DNA of 64,000 bases from NCBI RefSeq assembly GCF_001690595.1, contig NZ_LZHH01000016.1, positions 57,868-121,867 on the forward strand, read 5' to 3'. This document shows, in pieces, positions 1 to 10,867 of the stretch. Position numbers and translations under genes: made by a program. Position 1 is the stretch's first letter. Each line of letters begins with the position of its first letter. The DNA comes from Gilliamella sp. Choc5-1. GTDB taxonomy: Bacteria > Pseudomonadota > Gammaproteobacteria > Enterobacterales > Orbaceae. Under the pieces are notes generated by a model. It worked only from the letters and a program-made list of their open reading frames with translations. It had not been told where the DNA came from and did not search any database.

Positions 1-403
1 GCTTTGCCAATAAATCAGCTTGATTAAAACCACGAGACCAATAACGAATATGATGCAAAGGCACACAAGTCACCAAATCAGGTTTAGCTAAAGTATCGTT
101 TTCTCGCCGTTGATACCAAGCTAAAAACATCAATCTTGCTAATGCTGTACTTAATTCGACTTTATTGTAGAACTTTAAATGATGAATTAATTTTTTTAGC
201 GGATTAACATAGTCAGAAACCGCAATAAGCTCATCCCAATAAGGCTTATTAACACGGCATCGATAACAAATATCAGTTGGTAAAGAGTGTGGCAAACAGC
301 ATTGATGACAAATTTTATTGAATTTTGGTAAATTATTAACACATTGACAACAAATGCCGTGATGAGGCAAAAATAAAGGCATATCACACAAAATACATCG
401 CAT
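1..403 (-). CDS. comF: ComF/GntX family protein, N-terminal part (cut by window edge)
   Basis: Reading the minus strand from the ATG at 403 gives an open frame that runs off the window start. The N-terminus has paired cysteines (CILC near residue 3, CCQC near 18, CHQC and CYRC further on), which looks like the double zinc ribbon of ComF/GntX proteins. It is followed by a phosphoribosyltransferase-like stretch with VTCVPLHHIRYWSRGFNQA, the usual ComF motif. ComF proteins are linked to DNA uptake in Haemophilus, and GntX/YhgH to gluconate or DNA use in E. coli. The gene is divergent from ppiA with about 200 bp between. The missing C-terminus lies outside the window. Confidence 0.88.
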   Translation of the reverse strand, partial: MRCILCDMPLFLPHHGICCQCVNNLPKFNKICHQCCLPHSLPTDICYRCRVNKPYWDELIAVSDYVNPLKKLIHHLKFYNKVELSTALARLMFLAWYQRRENDTLAKPDLVTCVPLHHIRYWSRGFNQADLLAK

Positions 404-420
404 AAAATTCAATATATTTA

Positions 421-446
421 TTTGCAAAATAAGTTTCAGGAAACAT
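421..446 (-). repeat. Degenerate copy of the dispersed TCCTGAA/ACAAAA element
   Basis: Read on the minus strand this gives TTTCCTGAAACTTATTTTGCA, a diverged copy of the short element found better preserved near 12.85, 37.85, 45.66 and 50.6 kb. It lies in the comF-ppiA divergent spacer. It is weaker than the other copies and could be chance. Confidence 0.4.
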
Positions 447-601
447 CAACATAATAAGTTAATTGGCTTTGCCATTTTATACAATTCAACATTTTTACGA
501 GCTATAACTCAAAAAATCATCTGATTTTTCATAATAATATTCAAAATAATTAAATATTCGGTATAATCAACTACCTCATTTTTGGAGCAAGGAATTAATA
601 C

Positions 602-1165
602 ATGAAAAAAATTAAACTGTTATTTATCACCATATTGCTAACGTTGTTTTCTAGCATTACTTTAGCTGACACCAAAGTATTATTACAAACCAGCATGGGT
701 GATATTGAAATTGAACTAGACAGCGAACATGCGCCGATTACTACCAAAAACTTTCTTGATTATGTAAATAGTGGATTCTATGAAAATTTAACTTTCCATC
801 GCGTTATCCCTGAGTTTATGATTCAAGGAGGTGGTGCTGATGATCAATTAAAATTCAAAGAAACTAATCCAGCAATTAAAAATGAAGCCAACAACGGTTT
901 AAAAAATGATCGTGGCACCATTGCTATGGCAAGAACAAGTGAAGTAGACAGTGCTACTAGCCAATTTTTTATCAATGTCGCCAACAACGATTTTCTTAAT
1001 TACCAATCACCAATGCAATATGGTTATGCAGTATTTGGTAAAGTTATTAAAGGAATGGACGTAGTTGACAAAATTGTGGGCGTAGAAACTAAGCGCGTAG
1101 GACCTCACCAAAATGTTCCAATTGAGTCAATTTACATAAAAAAAACCATTGTTATTAAAGAATAA
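602..1165 (+). CDS. ppiA: Periplasmic peptidyl-prolyl cis-trans isomerase A (cyclophilin)
   Basis: A cyclophilin-type prolyl isomerase that speeds proline isomerisation during folding. Residues 1-22 form a signal peptide (KK, hydrophobic core, ending SITLA), so the product should be periplasmic as for E. coli PpiA. The cyclophilin domain follows at about 25-185, with the catalytic and binding motif [13 protein letters not shown] at 65-77 and the later [17 protein letters not shown] segment. The length of 187 aa matches the family. A GGAGCAAGGA ribosome site lies 10-15 bases before the ATG. The gene stands alone, and a strong hairpin follows at 1224-1260. Confidence 0.93.
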   Translation: MKKIKLLFITILLTLFSSITLADTKVLLQTSMGDIEIELDSEHAPITTKNFLDYVNSGFYENLTFHRVIPEFMIQGGGADDQLKFKETNPAIKNEANNGLKNDRGTIAMARTSEVDSATSQFFINVANNDFLNYQSPMQYGYAVFGKVIKGMDVVDKIVGVETKRVGPHQNVPIESIYIKKTIVIKE

Positions 1166-1223
1166 TAAGACAGCAACTATAGATAATTATTGCAATTTTT
1201 TAATAAGAAATGATCTAATAACA

Positions 1224-1260
1224 AAACACCTCTGCAAATGAAACAACTGCAGAGGTGTTT
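1224..1260. terminator. Hairpin between ppiA and pepB, likely bidirectional terminator
   Basis: A perfect 13-bp inverted repeat (AAACACCTCTGCA, 11-nt loop, then its complement) lies between the ends of the convergent genes ppiA and pepB. The stem itself ends in a T run on either strand. No long U tract follows, so efficiency is uncertain. Confidence 0.75.
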
Positions 1261-1303
1261 ATCCAAATAATGCTAGCCTACATTTACAACTATCATCTCC
1301 AAA

Positions 1304-2584
1304 CTATTTTAATGCTATTAATAAGTTTGCCAGAGTTCTCACTCCAACGCCCGTGGCCCCTGTTGCCCATAAAGCTGTGGCACTTTTACGGAATGTTGCT
1401 GAACAATCAATATGTAGCCAATTTTTTTGATAATTTTTAATAAAATGCGATAAGAAAGCCGCAGCAGTACTTGCCCCAGCAGTATTAGGTATACCTGAAT
1501 TTGCTATATCAGCAAATGATGATGGGAATTGCGAACGGTGAAATTCGGCTAATGGTAATCGCCAAAAAGCTTCATGCTCAATATCGCTACTAGCTAACAA
1601 TTGGCTAGCAAAGTTATCATCAAACGAAAGTAATGACTGATAATCATTCCCCACCGCAATCTTAGCCGCTCCAGTCAGTGTTGCACAATCAATAATATAA
1701 TGAGGCTGATCATTATCAGCACAAATTAAACCATCAGCCAAAACTAGTCGCCCTTCTGCATCAGTGTTATCAACTTCAACCGTTTTACCGTTACGGTAAT
1801 GAATAATATCGCCTAACTTAAACGCATTGCCGCTCACTAAATTATCCGCACAACATAGATAAAGCTTAATACGTTGATTTAAACCGCGCGCAATGGCTAA
1901 TGCTAATGCACTTGTTACTAACGCAGCCCCACCCATATCTGAGCGCATTGACTCCATAAAATTACTTGGTTTTAAACTATATCCTCCTGAATCAAAGGTA
2001 ATACCTTTACCAACTAAACAGGCTGTTATCGGTGAATTAGGGTTTTGGGTTGGGTTATAATCTAGTTCAAGCAAAGCCGCTGGCCGATCCGAACCTTTTC
2101 CAACCGTATAAATGCCCATATAACCTTGCTCTCTTAAAGCTTCACCTGAAATGATGTTGTAAGTCACAGCAGATGAGTAAGTGCTAATTAACTTAGCTGC
2201 TCGTGTGGCTAACTCAACAGGACTTAATGTTTCGGCTTGTTCATTAATAATATCCCGACACCAATCAATAATTTCTATACGATGTTTCAATTCTTGTTTG
2301 TCTTTGGTGTTGAGTTCTGACCAAGTTACTTTTGTACTTTTTTTGGCATTACGATAGCCTAACCAAAAATGCCAACAAGCTTCGATATCCCAATTTTCAC
2401 CGCTTAGTTTAACCGAATTTATTCCTTGGTTATCTAACTTTCGACCTGCACGTTGAATCGCCCCTAAGCGATGTTCCGGTTTATAATGAATAGTAATCGC
2501 CTCGTTAGAAAAACTCAGCAATGCATCTTTTCCCCACTGTTTTGGTGCAGGTTTATCAGTTAGTAAAACAGATAACATCGACAT
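1304..2584 (-). CDS. pepB: Peptidase B (M17 leucyl aminopeptidase family)
   Basis: A cytosolic metallo-aminopeptidase that removes N-terminal residues from peptides. The M17 signature NTDAEGRL is at 273-280 and the metal/catalytic segment [10 protein letters not shown] at 192-201. Both hold the residues that bind the two metal ions. The 426-aa length and the short N-domain match enterobacterial PepB (about 427 aa) rather than PepA (about 500). The ATG at 2584 follows GAGG at a suitable distance. It is divergent from the phosphatase at 2688 and convergent with ppiA. Confidence 0.93.
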   Translation of the reverse strand: MSMLSVLLTDKPAPKQWGKDALLSFSNEAITIHYKPEHRLGAIQRAGRKLDNQGINSVKLSGENWDIEACWHFWLGYRNAKKSTKVTWSELNTKDKQELKHRIEIIDWCRDIINEQAETLSPVELATRAAKLISTYSSAVTYNIISGEALREQGYMGIYTVGKGSDRPAALLELDYNPTQNPNSPITACLVGKGITFDSGGYSLKPSNFMESMRSDMGGAALVTSALALAIARGLNQRIKLYLCCADNLVSGNAFKLGDIIHYRNGKTVEVDNTDAEGRLVLADGLICADNDQPHYIIDCATLTGAAKIAVGNDYQSLLSFDDNFASQLLASSDIEHEAFWRLPLAEFHRSQFPSSFADIANSGIPNTAGASTAAAFLSHFIKNYQKNWLHIDCSATFRKSATALWATGATGVGVRTLANLLIALK

Positions 2585-2687
2585 AGTAAAAACCTCAAAA
2601 AATTGATAAACAACATAACAATGAATTAATTCTAATCAGAAACATGTTAATATAGCAAGTAAAGTTAAAAATAAATAAGGATGGGTT

Positions 2688-3461
2688 ATGGCATCAGTTG
2701 TACCGATAAAAAATGGGATTAATTTTCGTGATTTAGGTGGAATCAAAACAATTGATGGACGTCAAATTCGATCTGGCCTACTATACCGCTCAGGCGCATT
2801 CTCGCTTATTACACAACAAGAGCAATCTTTTTTAGCTAATCAGCTAAATCTGCACTACGTTTTAGACTATCGCGATCCTGATGAAATTAAGCGAAATCCA
2901 GATAAATTATGGCAAAATACTCATTATATTAATGTACCAGCTAATCCGTTAAGTAATACGATCACCGCAAGTTTAACAAGTGATCTAGGCAATGCTCACC
3001 AAACACTTAAAAAAAATGCTCCATTTGATTTTATGATTAAGCTTTACCAGCTACTACCATTTAATAACACAGCATATCAAAAACTTTCCTCAATCCTACT
3101 AAACTCACAAGGTAGACCATTGGTACAACATTGTGCTGTTGGTAAAGATCGTACAGGTGTTGGCGTTGCATTAACATTGTTTGCTTTGGGTGTTAGTGAA
3201 GAAACTGTCATGCAAGATTATTTACTAACAGAACAGCTATTGTCAGATTATCGTGAAAATATATTAAGCCAATATCAACATAAAATGACGCCTGATGAGT
3301 TTGAAAAACGCAAATTAATTTTTGCCGCCAAAAAAGAGTATCTAACTGCGGCACTGAATGCAATTAAAACGCGTCACGGTACAATTGACAATTGGTTATC
3401 ACAGGAATATCAATTAAACGAAACTAATAGAAAAAGAATTCAAGATATCTATCTGGTTTAA
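2688..3461 (+). CDS. Tyrosine/serine protein phosphatase of the DSP-like family
   Basis: The product (257 aa) has the CX5R phosphatase loop HCAVGKDRTG, with Cys149 and Arg155 as predicted nucleophile and phosphate binder. The N-terminal NFRDLGG motif and a YRSGAFS stretch are typical of the Y_phosphatase3 family (Pfam PF13350), which includes IphP and mycobacterial PtpB. No signal peptide is seen, so it is probably cytoplasmic. Members act on phosphotyrosine, phosphoserine or phosphoinositides; the substrate here cannot be told. SD-like AAGGATGGG lies just before the ATG. It is convergent with the phosphopantetheinyl transferase. Confidence 0.85.
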   Translation: MASVVPIKNGINFRDLGGIKTIDGRQIRSGLLYRSGAFSLITQQEQSFLANQLNLHYVLDYRDPDEIKRNPDKLWQNTHYINVPANPLSNTITASLTSDLGNAHQTLKKNAPFDFMIKLYQLLPFNNTAYQKLSSILLNSQGRPLVQHCAVGKDRTGVGVALTLFALGVSEETVMQDYLLTEQLLSDYRENILSQYQHKMTPDEFEKRKLIFAAKKEYLTAALNAIKTRHGTIDNWLSQEYQLNETNRKRIQDIYLV

Positions 3462-3511
3462 TAAATAACAAGCCATTATCGCACCATAATAAATAATGGA
3501 AAAACATTGTA

Positions 3512-4129
3512 TTAAGACAACAAAATTAATTTAAAGATCGGTTGATTGCTGTTCACCGACAGATGAACATTATCCACTTGACGATATTGATAATAAAATT
3601 CTTGAGCAAAAGGTGCCATAATCATCTGCTGTTTTAAATCGACGTTAACCGATTTTATTTGCCAAACACCTTTAGCATAAAGCTTTAATGCAGACTCTTT
3701 TAATGTCCATAGTTGCCAAAAGGCTCTTAATGTATCATCTTGTTTAGTCATCCATTGATATTCGTCATCAGCAAAAAAATTTTTAGCTACTTTCAAATAA
3801 TTTTTTCGTGGACGTGCTACTTCGATATCTAAACCAACCTTACCTACTAACGAAATCGCAACTGCTACCCAATCTTGGCTATGACTAATATTAAAATCTG
3901 GTAAGTGTGGCTCTAAAAAAGAGGGACGACCATTATCTCCAACCTTAATAACAGGTAACATCGAAATATCACAGTATTGTTTAAGCAAATGAGCCAAAAT
4001 TGATCGGCAAACTAAAAACTGTTTTTTACGTTGGCCACTTAAATTATTCGCTTCATAAAGAAGCGTTTGAGGCAACAGTGAAAAATCAATGTCAGCATCC
4101 TTAAGACAAGCAAGTTGAACAATTAGCAT
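3512..4129 (-). CDS. 4'-phosphopantetheinyl transferase (Sfp/AcpT type)
   Basis: Transfers phosphopantetheine from CoA to a serine of carrier proteins. The two family signatures are visible: the Mg-binding VGLDIEVARP near residue 110 and the FWQLWTLKESALKLYAKGV block near 155-170 with its W-x-x-KE-A core. It is about 205 aa, in the range of Sfp/AcpT enzymes and longer than AcpS. I start at the ATG at 4129; an in-frame TTG at 4138 is the alternative, and neither has a good ribosome site. No polyketide or peptide synthetase is in the window, so the partner is unknown; AcpP or a secondary carrier is possible. Confidence 0.85.
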   Translation of the reverse strand: MLIVQLACLKDADIDFSLLPQTLLYEANNLSGQRKKQFLVCRSILAHLLKQYCDISMLPVIKVGDNGRPSFLEPHLPDFNISHSQDWVAVAISLVGKVGLDIEVARPRKNYLKVAKNFFADDEYQWMTKQDDTLRAFWQLWTLKESALKLYAKGVWQIKSVNVDLKQQMIMAPFAQEFYYQYRQVDNVHLSVNSNQPIFKLILLS

Positions 4130-4249
4130 AATTGGCAAGAAAATATTAATAAAATTTATTTTTTACTATTCTAACAGCATGCTATGCTAACTGTTATCAA
4201 AATTAATAAAAATATCAACCTTAATAAATAGTAGCAAGGGTGTATCATT

Positions 4250-5431
4250 ATGTCATTACCAACAAAATTAGTTCATGCAGGACGTAAAAAGCGTTATACA
4301 CAAGGCGCTGTTAATTCGGTTATTCAACGTGCATCATCATTGGTTTTTGATTCAATTGAAACAAAAAAAGAAGCAACCAAAAACCGTGCTAATGGTGCAT
4401 TATTTTATGGACGCCGTGGTACATTAACTCATTTTGCGCTACAAGATGCGATGGTTGAAATCGAAGGTGGAGCTGGTTGCTATCTATACCCTTGTGGCGC
4501 AGCTGCCGTCGCTAATGCTATTTTAGCTTTTGTTCAAGCTGGCGATCATATATTAGTGTCTGAAGCCGCTTACGAACCTACTCAAGAATTTTGTCAGCAA
4601 ATTTTAAAAAATTTTGGTGTTGAAACAGATTACTTTACGCCATTAGTGGGTCACAATATTACAAATCAAATTAAGCCCAATACCAAAGTCGTATTTTTAG
4701 AATCACCAAGTTCCATTACGATGGAAATTCATGATATTCCTTCAATGGTTAAAGCAATTCGCAGCGCCAATCCAGAAATTATTATTATGATCGATAATAC
4801 ATGGAGCGCCGGCGTATTATTTAAAGCATTAGATCATGATATTGATATCTCAATACAAGCAGGTACTAAATACCTAATCGGTCATTCTGATGCCATGATA
4901 GGCACCGCTGTTGCTAACCAGCGTTGTTGGGAAAAATTACGCGAACGTTCTTACTTAATGGGACAAATGTGCGATGCTGATACCGCTTATATAGCCGCAC
5001 GAGGATTGCGAACATTAGCAATACGATTAAAGCAACACCACGAAAATGGCATAAAAGTAGCAAAATGGTTAGCTCATCATCCTAAAGTTGCTACCGTCAA
5101 TCACCCAGCATTAGAAAGTTGTAAGGGGCATGAATTTTTTAAACGTGATTTTTCAGGTGCAAGTGGATTATTTTCTTTTGTACTCAAAGATCGATTAACT
5201 GACGAGCAATTATCTGATTTTATTGACAACTTAACTTATTTCTCAATGGCTTATTCATGGGGGGGGTTTGAATCATTAATTTTAGCTAATCAACCCGAAG
5301 AACTAGCAAAAATTAGACCTGTATCTGGTATTAATTTTAAAGGAACTTTAATTCGTCTTCATATAGGGCTTGAAGATCCCGATGATTTAATTGCCGATCT
5401 TGCTACTGGTTTAGACAGAATCAAGCTATAA
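4250..5431 (+). CDS. metC: Cystathionine beta-lyase, PLP enzyme
   Basis: Splits cystathionine to homocysteine, pyruvate and ammonia in methionine synthesis. The Cys/Met metabolism PLP fold is clear over the whole 393 aa. The PLP-binding lysine is Lys207 in [17 protein letters not shown], and IDNTWSAG at 181-188 supplies the PLP-binding Asp. FYGRRGTLT and YSWGGFESL agree with MetC rather than MetB/MetZ. A weak AAGGG precedes the start. tilS follows in the same direction 62 bp later; co-transcription is possible but not shown. Confidence 0.92.
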   Translation: MSLPTKLVHAGRKKRYTQGAVNSVIQRASSLVFDSIETKKEATKNRANGALFYGRRGTLTHFALQDAMVEIEGGAGCYLYPCGAAAVANAILAFVQAGDHILVSEAAYEPTQEFCQQILKNFGVETDYFTPLVGHNITNQIKPNTKVVFLESPSSITMEIHDIPSMVKAIRSANPEIIIMIDNTWSAGVLFKALDHDIDISIQAGTKYLIGHSDAMIGTAVANQRCWEKLRERSYLMGQMCDADTAYIAARGLRTLAIRLKQHHENGIKVAKWLAHHPKVATVNHPALESCKGHEFFKRDFSGASGLFSFVLKDRLTDEQLSDFIDNLTYFSMAYSWGGFESLILANQPEELAKIRPVSGINFKGTLIRLHIGLEDPDDLIADLATGLDRIKL

Positions 5432-5493
5432 AAAATAAATCTATATAAAGCCAATGCATTACGAATGTTTAGTTTAGCATAATTAAGTAAAAG

Positions 5494-6804
5494 ATGAATA
5501 ATCATAGCCAAATCACGTGTGACGAAATAATAAAACAAACAGTTTTTCATAATATAAAACACCACAAAGCGCTACTGGTTGCATATAGTGGTGGTGTTGA
5601 CTCAACGGTATTAATGCATGTGCTTGTTAAGCTTAAAAAACAATTGTTACCAAATTTAGAACTAAGAGCGATCTATATTCATCATGGTTTGAGTAGCAAT
5701 GCTGACAACTGGGCAACGCATTGCAGGCAACAATGCCAAACATGGCAAGTTCCAATAATTATTGAAAAAGTCAGACTTGATCCCATAGCGGGTAATATTG
5801 AAGAGCAAGCTAGAAATGCACGTTACCAAGCTATATATCATCATCTAAAAGATGATGAAACGTTATGTACAGCTCAACATCTTGATGATCAATGTGAAAC
5901 TTTCTTCTTGGCATTGAAACGTGGTAGTGGACCTGCGGGATTGTCCGCAATGCCAAGGGAAAATCAACAACATCTTCGACCTTTATTAACAATATCACGA
6001 TCACAAATTGAAACCTATGCGAATAAACATCAACTCAATTGGATAGAAGATGAAAGCAACCAAGATGATCACTACGACCGTAATTTTTTACGCTTAAAAG
6101 TCTTACCAATTCTTAATCAACGCTGGCCACATTTTTCGCAAATGGTTGCACGCAGTACGGAATTATGTCAACAACAAGAAACGTTAATTAATGAGTTATT
6201 ATTGGTAGAATTTAAGCAAGTTATCACCGAACAAAATCAACTGGCTATTGCACCATTAATGGACTATTCCGAGTATAAACGAAATGCAATTTTACGCATG
6301 TGGTTTAAACACAATCATATTAATATGCCAACACGCCAACAAATAACATTAATTTGGCAAACCGTTGCATTAGCAAAAGAAGATGCTAATCCGAAATTTA
6401 TCTTTAATAACCAACAAGTTCGCCGTTATCAAAATCAACTTTATTTGTTAGCATTATATCAAGATATTGAACAGCAAATCCTAAACTGGGATTTAGCGTT
6501 GCCATTAACACTTCCAGATAATGTTGGCGAATTACAAGTTAATTATCAAACTGATTTATGTTGCCGCTTACCACAAGCAGATGAAAAAATCACCGTTAGA
6601 TTCCATGCTCAAGGAAAATTTCAAATTGTTAATCGCCATGGTTCACGATCAATAAAAAAACTATGGCAAGAGCATAATATTCCACCATGGATGCGAACTC
6701 GAATCCCTCTAATTTACTACAACGAACAACTGATTTGCGCAGTTGGCGTATTTGTGACAGAACAAGGAAAAGGAACACAAGTCGGTTTTACTCTTGCGGA
6801 ATAA
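5494..6804 (+). CDS. tilS: tRNA(Ile)-lysidine synthase
   Basis: Modifies C34 of the CAU-anticodon tRNA-Ile to lysidine so that it reads AUA; essential in bacteria. The PP-loop ATPase motif SGGVDS is at 32-37, followed by the YIHHGLSSNADNW and CTAQHLDDQCETFFLALKRGSGPAGL segments of the catalytic domain (about 20-215). The TilS substrate-binding and C-terminal domains follow, ending in the KKLWQEHNIPPWMRTRIPLI region at about 385-405. Length 436 aa matches E. coli TilS (432). Start ATG follows GTAAAAG, a weak site. Confidence 0.95.
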   Translation: MNNHSQITCDEIIKQTVFHNIKHHKALLVAYSGGVDSTVLMHVLVKLKKQLLPNLELRAIYIHHGLSSNADNWATHCRQQCQTWQVPIIIEKVRLDPIAGNIEEQARNARYQAIYHHLKDDETLCTAQHLDDQCETFFLALKRGSGPAGLSAMPRENQQHLRPLLTISRSQIETYANKHQLNWIEDESNQDDHYDRNFLRLKVLPILNQRWPHFSQMVARSTELCQQQETLINELLLVEFKQVITEQNQLAIAPLMDYSEYKRNAILRMWFKHNHINMPTRQQITLIWQTVALAKEDANPKFIFNNQQVRRYQNQLYLLALYQDIEQQILNWDLALPLTLPDNVGELQVNYQTDLCCRLPQADEKITVRFHAQGKFQIVNRHGSRSIKKLWQEHNIPPWMRTRIPLIYYNEQLICAVGVFVTEQGKGTQVGFTLAE

Positions 6805-6938
6805 TAATTCATCGATTTAATGTATTAAATGCTATGGTTTATTTTTTATCTGTTAGTTTAAAAAATAACAACCTATTGATTTATATACCTAGCATAGGTA
6901 GAATTAATTTTTAAATATCATATACATATTAGTTTACA

Positions 6939-8336
6939 ATGAAAAAATTAACTTCCTTGAGCTACTGTCTTTTCCTTGTATTGCCATTAACAACAAAAGC
7001 CGTAGTTGTTAATGATGTTACAGGCATGACACCTATCGAAGTTACTGCAGTTATGCAACCAGAATCGACTCAACAGGTCTCTGAACTAGTTAAAAATACC
7101 TCTGGTCCAATTAGTATAGCTGGTGGCAAATACAGCATGGGTGGACAAACAGCAATAAGCAATGGAATTCAAATAGATACACAAAAACTCAACCATGTAA
7201 TTGATTTCAACCCTGAGAAGAAACTTTTAACCATTGAAACAGGCGCAACTTGGCGTCAAGTACAGGAATTGATTGATCCCTACAATTTATCAGTAAAAAT
7301 TATGCAAAGCTATGCCAATTTTAGTATTGGTGGTTCGCTTAGTGTAAATGTGCATGGGCGTTATATCGGAGAAGGCCCTATGATTTTATCTGTTGAGAAG
7401 TTCAAAATTGTCCTAGCTGATGGCGCTATTGTCGAAGCCAGTCCAAAAGAAAATCAAGATATATTTTATGGTGCTATCGGCGGTTATGGTGGATTAGGCG
7501 TGATTACAGAAGTCACTTTGCGACTTGTTGATAATGTTAAAGTAAAACGCATTAGCGATGTTATGCCAATTACCAAGTATTACCCATATTTTATGCAACA
7601 GATTCGCTCTGACAAAAGTGCCATATTTCACAACTCAGTAATTTACCCACCTGATTTTGAAGAAGTTCGTGCTGTGACTTTTAAAGAAACACAAGAACCA
7701 TTAACTATTTTGGACAGATTACGCCCAACCGACCAATATTCGTTTGAGCAGGAACAAAAAATAAAAATTGTCGCCTCATCAAATTTAGGCAAGCATTTAC
7801 GTAAATTGTATGATGATATAGATTATACAAAACAACCAGTAATGTGGCGTAATTATGAAGCCAGTTATGATGTGTCGAATTTACAGCCAATTAAAAGCAA
7901 AAATAAAAGTTTTGCTCTACAGGAGTATTTTATCCCCGTAGAGCGGTTTGAGGATTTTTATCCTGAATTAATTGCTATCCTAAAAAAACATCAGGCCAAT
8001 GTAATTAATATTTCGATTCGTCATGCAAATCCTGATAGCGGTTCATTACTAGCATGGGCTAAAACCGAAGTGTTTGCTTTTGTTATTTATTATCAACAAG
8101 ATACTGATGAACAAAGCAAAAAGAAAGTAGGAATCTGGACACGAGAATTAATCGATGCAGTATTAGCAAAGGGTGGAAGTTATTATTTACCGTATCAATT
8201 ACATGCAACTGGTGAACAATTTCAGCGCGCATACCCACAAGCAGATCGCTTTTTTAAACTTAAAGCACAATTAGACCCAGAAAATAAATTCAATAACATG
8301 CTATTAGATCGATACCACCCTAAAATAATTCAGTAA
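6939..8336 (+). CDS. Exported FAD-binding oxidoreductase (aldonolactone oxidase-like)
   Basis: A 465-aa flavoprotein of the FAD-linked oxidase (PCMH) family. Residues 1-21 look like a signal peptide (MKK, hydrophobic core, TKA). The FAD domain spans about 33-205, with VSELVKNTSGPISIAGGKYS, a TGATWRQVQELI stretch and GAIGGYGGLGVITEV. A C-terminal cap ends in LDPENKFNNMLLDRY, the usual end of gulono- and arabinonolactone oxidases. Whether it oxidises a sugar lactone or another alcohol is not known. A periplasmic member of this family is unusual. The gene has no obvious ribosome site and no partner in the same direction. Confidence 0.78.
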   Translation: MKKLTSLSYCLFLVLPLTTKAVVVNDVTGMTPIEVTAVMQPESTQQVSELVKNTSGPISIAGGKYSMGGQTAISNGIQIDTQKLNHVIDFNPEKKLLTIETGATWRQVQELIDPYNLSVKIMQSYANFSIGGSLSVNVHGRYIGEGPMILSVEKFKIVLADGAIVEASPKENQDIFYGAIGGYGGLGVITEVTLRLVDNVKVKRISDVMPITKYYPYFMQQIRSDKSAIFHNSVIYPPDFEEVRAVTFKETQEPLTILDRLRPTDQYSFEQEQKIKIVASSNLGKHLRKLYDDIDYTKQPVMWRNYEASYDVSNLQPIKSKNKSFALQEYFIPVERFEDFYPELIAILKKHQANVINISIRHANPDSGSLLAWAKTEVFAFVIYYQQDTDEQSKKKVGIWTRELIDAVLAKGGSYYLPYQLHATGEQFQRAYPQADRFFKLKAQLDPENKFNNMLLDRYHPKIIQ

Positions 8337-8422
8337 ACAAAATAAGGCATATTTATCTTGTTTATTATTACTATTTAACAATATTGGACGTACTTTTTTT
8401 GATAAGTTTTATACTCAAACAC

Positions 8423-8455
8423 CATGTTACCTGAAACTTTTTAACAAGAATGTAC
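8423..8455 (+). repeat. Dispersed TCCTGAA/ACAAAA element, slightly diverged
   Basis: ACCTGAAACTTTTTAACAAGAA sits between the convergent FAD oxidase and copA genes. It matches the core of the element at 45.66 kb at nearly every position. A possible decayed second half lies at 8389-8412. Confidence 0.55.
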
Positions 8456-8503
8456 GCTTATTTGTAGAATGAATTAAGTTAATTTGTCTTCTAATCAATA
8501 TAA

Positions 8504-8523
8504 AGGAGGCTTAGAGACTCCTT
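8504..8523 (-). terminator. Candidate terminator of copA
   Basis: AAGGAG and CTCCTT form a 6-bp stem with an 8-nt loop just after the copA stop. On the minus strand it is followed by TTATATT. A short stem, so only a candidate. Confidence 0.45.
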
Positions 8524-8545
8524 AATTCAAAACAAAAATCTTATA

Positions 8546-10735
8546 TTATTGGTTTTCTGATTTTGCCTTCCAACGTTTAAGTAAAAGTGCATTGGTTACA
8601 ACGCTAACACTACTTAACGCCATAGCGGCACCAGCTATCATTGGATTTAAAAATCCCAATGCCGCTAGCGGAATACCAATTAAATTATAGAAAAATGCCC
8701 AAAATAAATTTTGTTTAATTTTATTATAGGTTCGGCGCGAAATATCGATCGCATCAGAAATCAAAAACAGATTACCACGCATTAGAGTAATACTTGCTGC
8801 ATGCATAGCCACATCAGTTCCTGTACCCATAGCAATACCAATATCGGCCGCCGCCAAAGCAGGGGCATCATTAATACCATCGCCAACCATTGCCACTTTA
8901 TTAACTGCGGTTGAATTTTCATTTTGTTGCAGTTGATAAATATAATTAGCTTTATCTTGCGGTAACACCTCAGCAATAACTTTATCTAGACTTAATTGTT
9001 GACCAACCATATTGGCCACTTTCTGATTGTCACCCGTTAACATAACGGTTTTTACATTCAATTGATGTAATGCTTCAATTGCCGTTTTTGCTTCTTGTTT
9101 AATAACATCAGCAAAACCCAAGAGCGCCAATATCACCACACCACCTTCTAATTGCTGTTTGGCTAAAAACGAAATGGTATAACCTTTACTCGATAACTGA
9201 TTAATTTTATCTTCCATACCAATAAAATGGGCATTTAATGATTTCATCCAACGCAAACTACCTAAATAATATTCGGTGTTATCAACGGTTGCCATCACTC
9301 CTGAACCAGCTACCGAAGTAATATTTTGAGCATAATGATACTCTTTAGCTTTACTTAAAATAGCTTTAGCAAGTGGATGCTCACTACCTGCTTGTAATGA
9401 CGCTGCGAGCGATAAAATTTGATCGGGCGTCTCGCTACCCATAATATCCATTTCAACTAATTCTGGTTTACCAATGGTTAATGTGCCTGTTTTATCAAAT
9501 GCAACCATATTAATATTATGCAGTGTTTCTAATGCCTCGGCATCTTTAATTAAAATACCATGACTAGCTGCCACTCCTGTACCAACCATAATTGCTGTTG
9601 GTGTTGCCAAGCCTAATGCACAAGGGCAAGCAATCACTAACACAGCCACCGCATGGAGTAATGCTTGTTGCCAATCATGCGATATCACCCCCCAAGCCAA
9701 TAACGTAACAAGTGCAATCAATAAAATCACTGGCACAAAAATAGCGCTGATGCGATCAACAATTCGTTGGATTGGTGCTTTCTTAGCCTGAGCAGATTCA
9801 ACCATTTCAATAATTTTGGATAAAGTAGAATCCGCTTGAATCGCTGTGGTTTTAACGATAAGTAACCCTTCGCCATTAATTGTACCGCCAGTAACAACAT
9901 CATTAACGGCTTTATTTACAGGAAAACTCTCACCGGTTAGCATTGATTCATCACTACTAGATGCACCTTCAATCACAACGCCATCAACTGGAATACGCTC
10001 TCCAGGCTTAATAATAACAATATCATCCACTTTAACTTGGTTAATGGGTAAACTGATTTCTTGATTATCAAGCCTTACTAAAGCAACATCAGGACGTAGC
10101 GCAGACAGGGATTCAATTGCTTGTGTGGTTTGATGTTTAGCTCTTGATTCTAACCACTTACCAAGCAAAATTAAGGTAATAATAATAACTGATGATTCAA
10201 AATAAAGGTGCTCATCATTGCCCATGATAAGCTGATACACCGACAGCCCATAAGCGGCACTAGTACCAATAGCCACCAACAAATCCATATTGCCTGACAA
10301 CGCTTTAACCGCATTAAAACCGCTTCGATAAAATTTAGCACCCAGTCCAAATTGCACAATAGAGGCAATAACCAATTGTAACCAAGCTGGCATCATCAAA
10401 TGAAACCCAAAAGGTTTCAATAACATAGGTAACGCAAAAGGAATGGCTAAAATAATAGAAATCACAATCGGCCAAATAGATGCTTGTTTGTTAACTTTCT
10501 TTACACCTGATTGTTGATCTGAAATTTTAATAGCACGATAGCCCGCTTTATCAACCGCAGACATTAATGCTTCAAGTTTAACATGAGTATCTGCATTAAT
10601 AGTTGCTTTCTCAGTTGCCAGATTAACACTGACATCAATTACACCATCAACTTTTTTAATTGCTTTTTCTACACGACTAACACAAGAGGCACAACTCATT
10701 CCTTCAATATTAAGATGATATTGTATTGTCTTCAT
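8546..10735 (-). CDS. copA: Copper-exporting P1B-type ATPase
   Basis: Pumps Cu(I) out of the cytoplasm across the inner membrane. There is one N-terminal heavy-metal domain with GMSCASC (Cys15 and Cys18). Transmembrane segments follow, with the CPC metal-transport motif at 370-372. The phosphorylation site DKTGT is at 414-418, TGES in the actuator domain near 267, and the GDGINDAP hinge near the C-terminus. With 729 aa and a single metal domain it is shorter than E. coli CopA (834 aa, two domains). ATG at 10735 starts the HMA domain at the usual place. No CueR-type dyad was found upstream, so copper control is not visible. Confidence 0.94.
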   Translation of the reverse strand: MKTIQYHLNIEGMSCASCVSRVEKAIKKVDGVIDVSVNLATEKATINADTHVKLEALMSAVDKAGYRAIKISDQQSGVKKVNKQASIWPIVISIILAIPFALPMLLKPFGFHLMMPAWLQLVIASIVQFGLGAKFYRSGFNAVKALSGNMDLLVAIGTSAAYGLSVYQLIMGNDEHLYFESSVIIITLILLGKWLESRAKHQTTQAIESLSALRPDVALVRLDNQEISLPINQVKVDDIVIIKPGERIPVDGVVIEGASSSDESMLTGESFPVNKAVNDVVTGGTINGEGLLIVKTTAIQADSTLSKIIEMVESAQAKKAPIQRIVDRISAIFVPVILLIALVTLLAWGVISHDWQQALLHAVAVLVIACPCALGLATPTAIMVGTGVAASHGILIKDAEALETLHNINMVAFDKTGTLTIGKPELVEMDIMGSETPDQILSLAASLQAGSEHPLAKAILSKAKEYHYAQNITSVAGSGVMATVDNTEYYLGSLRWMKSLNAHFIGMEDKINQLSSKGYTISFLAKQQLEGGVVILALLGFADVIKQEAKTAIEALHQLNVKTVMLTGDNQKVANMVGQQLSLDKVIAEVLPQDKANYIYQLQQNENSTAVNKVAMVGDGINDAPALAAADIGIAMGTGTDVAMHAASITLMRGNLFLISDAIDISRRTYNKIKQNLFWAFFYNLIGIPLAALGFLNPMIAGAAMALSSVSVVTNALLLKRWKAKSENQ

Positions 10736-10867
10736 AAAATGCAGCCTTAATTTTTATACGATTATTGATTAGTATATACTCAAAATTAATAACAATGCAG
10801 AAAAATACTAGACAGATCGCAAGAGTTTAACTTGCGATCAAAATAAGAGGAAATAAAAAAGATAACG

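Noticed and set aside
10736..10867. CueR operator expected before copA
   Set aside because: No dyad of the ACCTTCC/GGAAGGT type is present.
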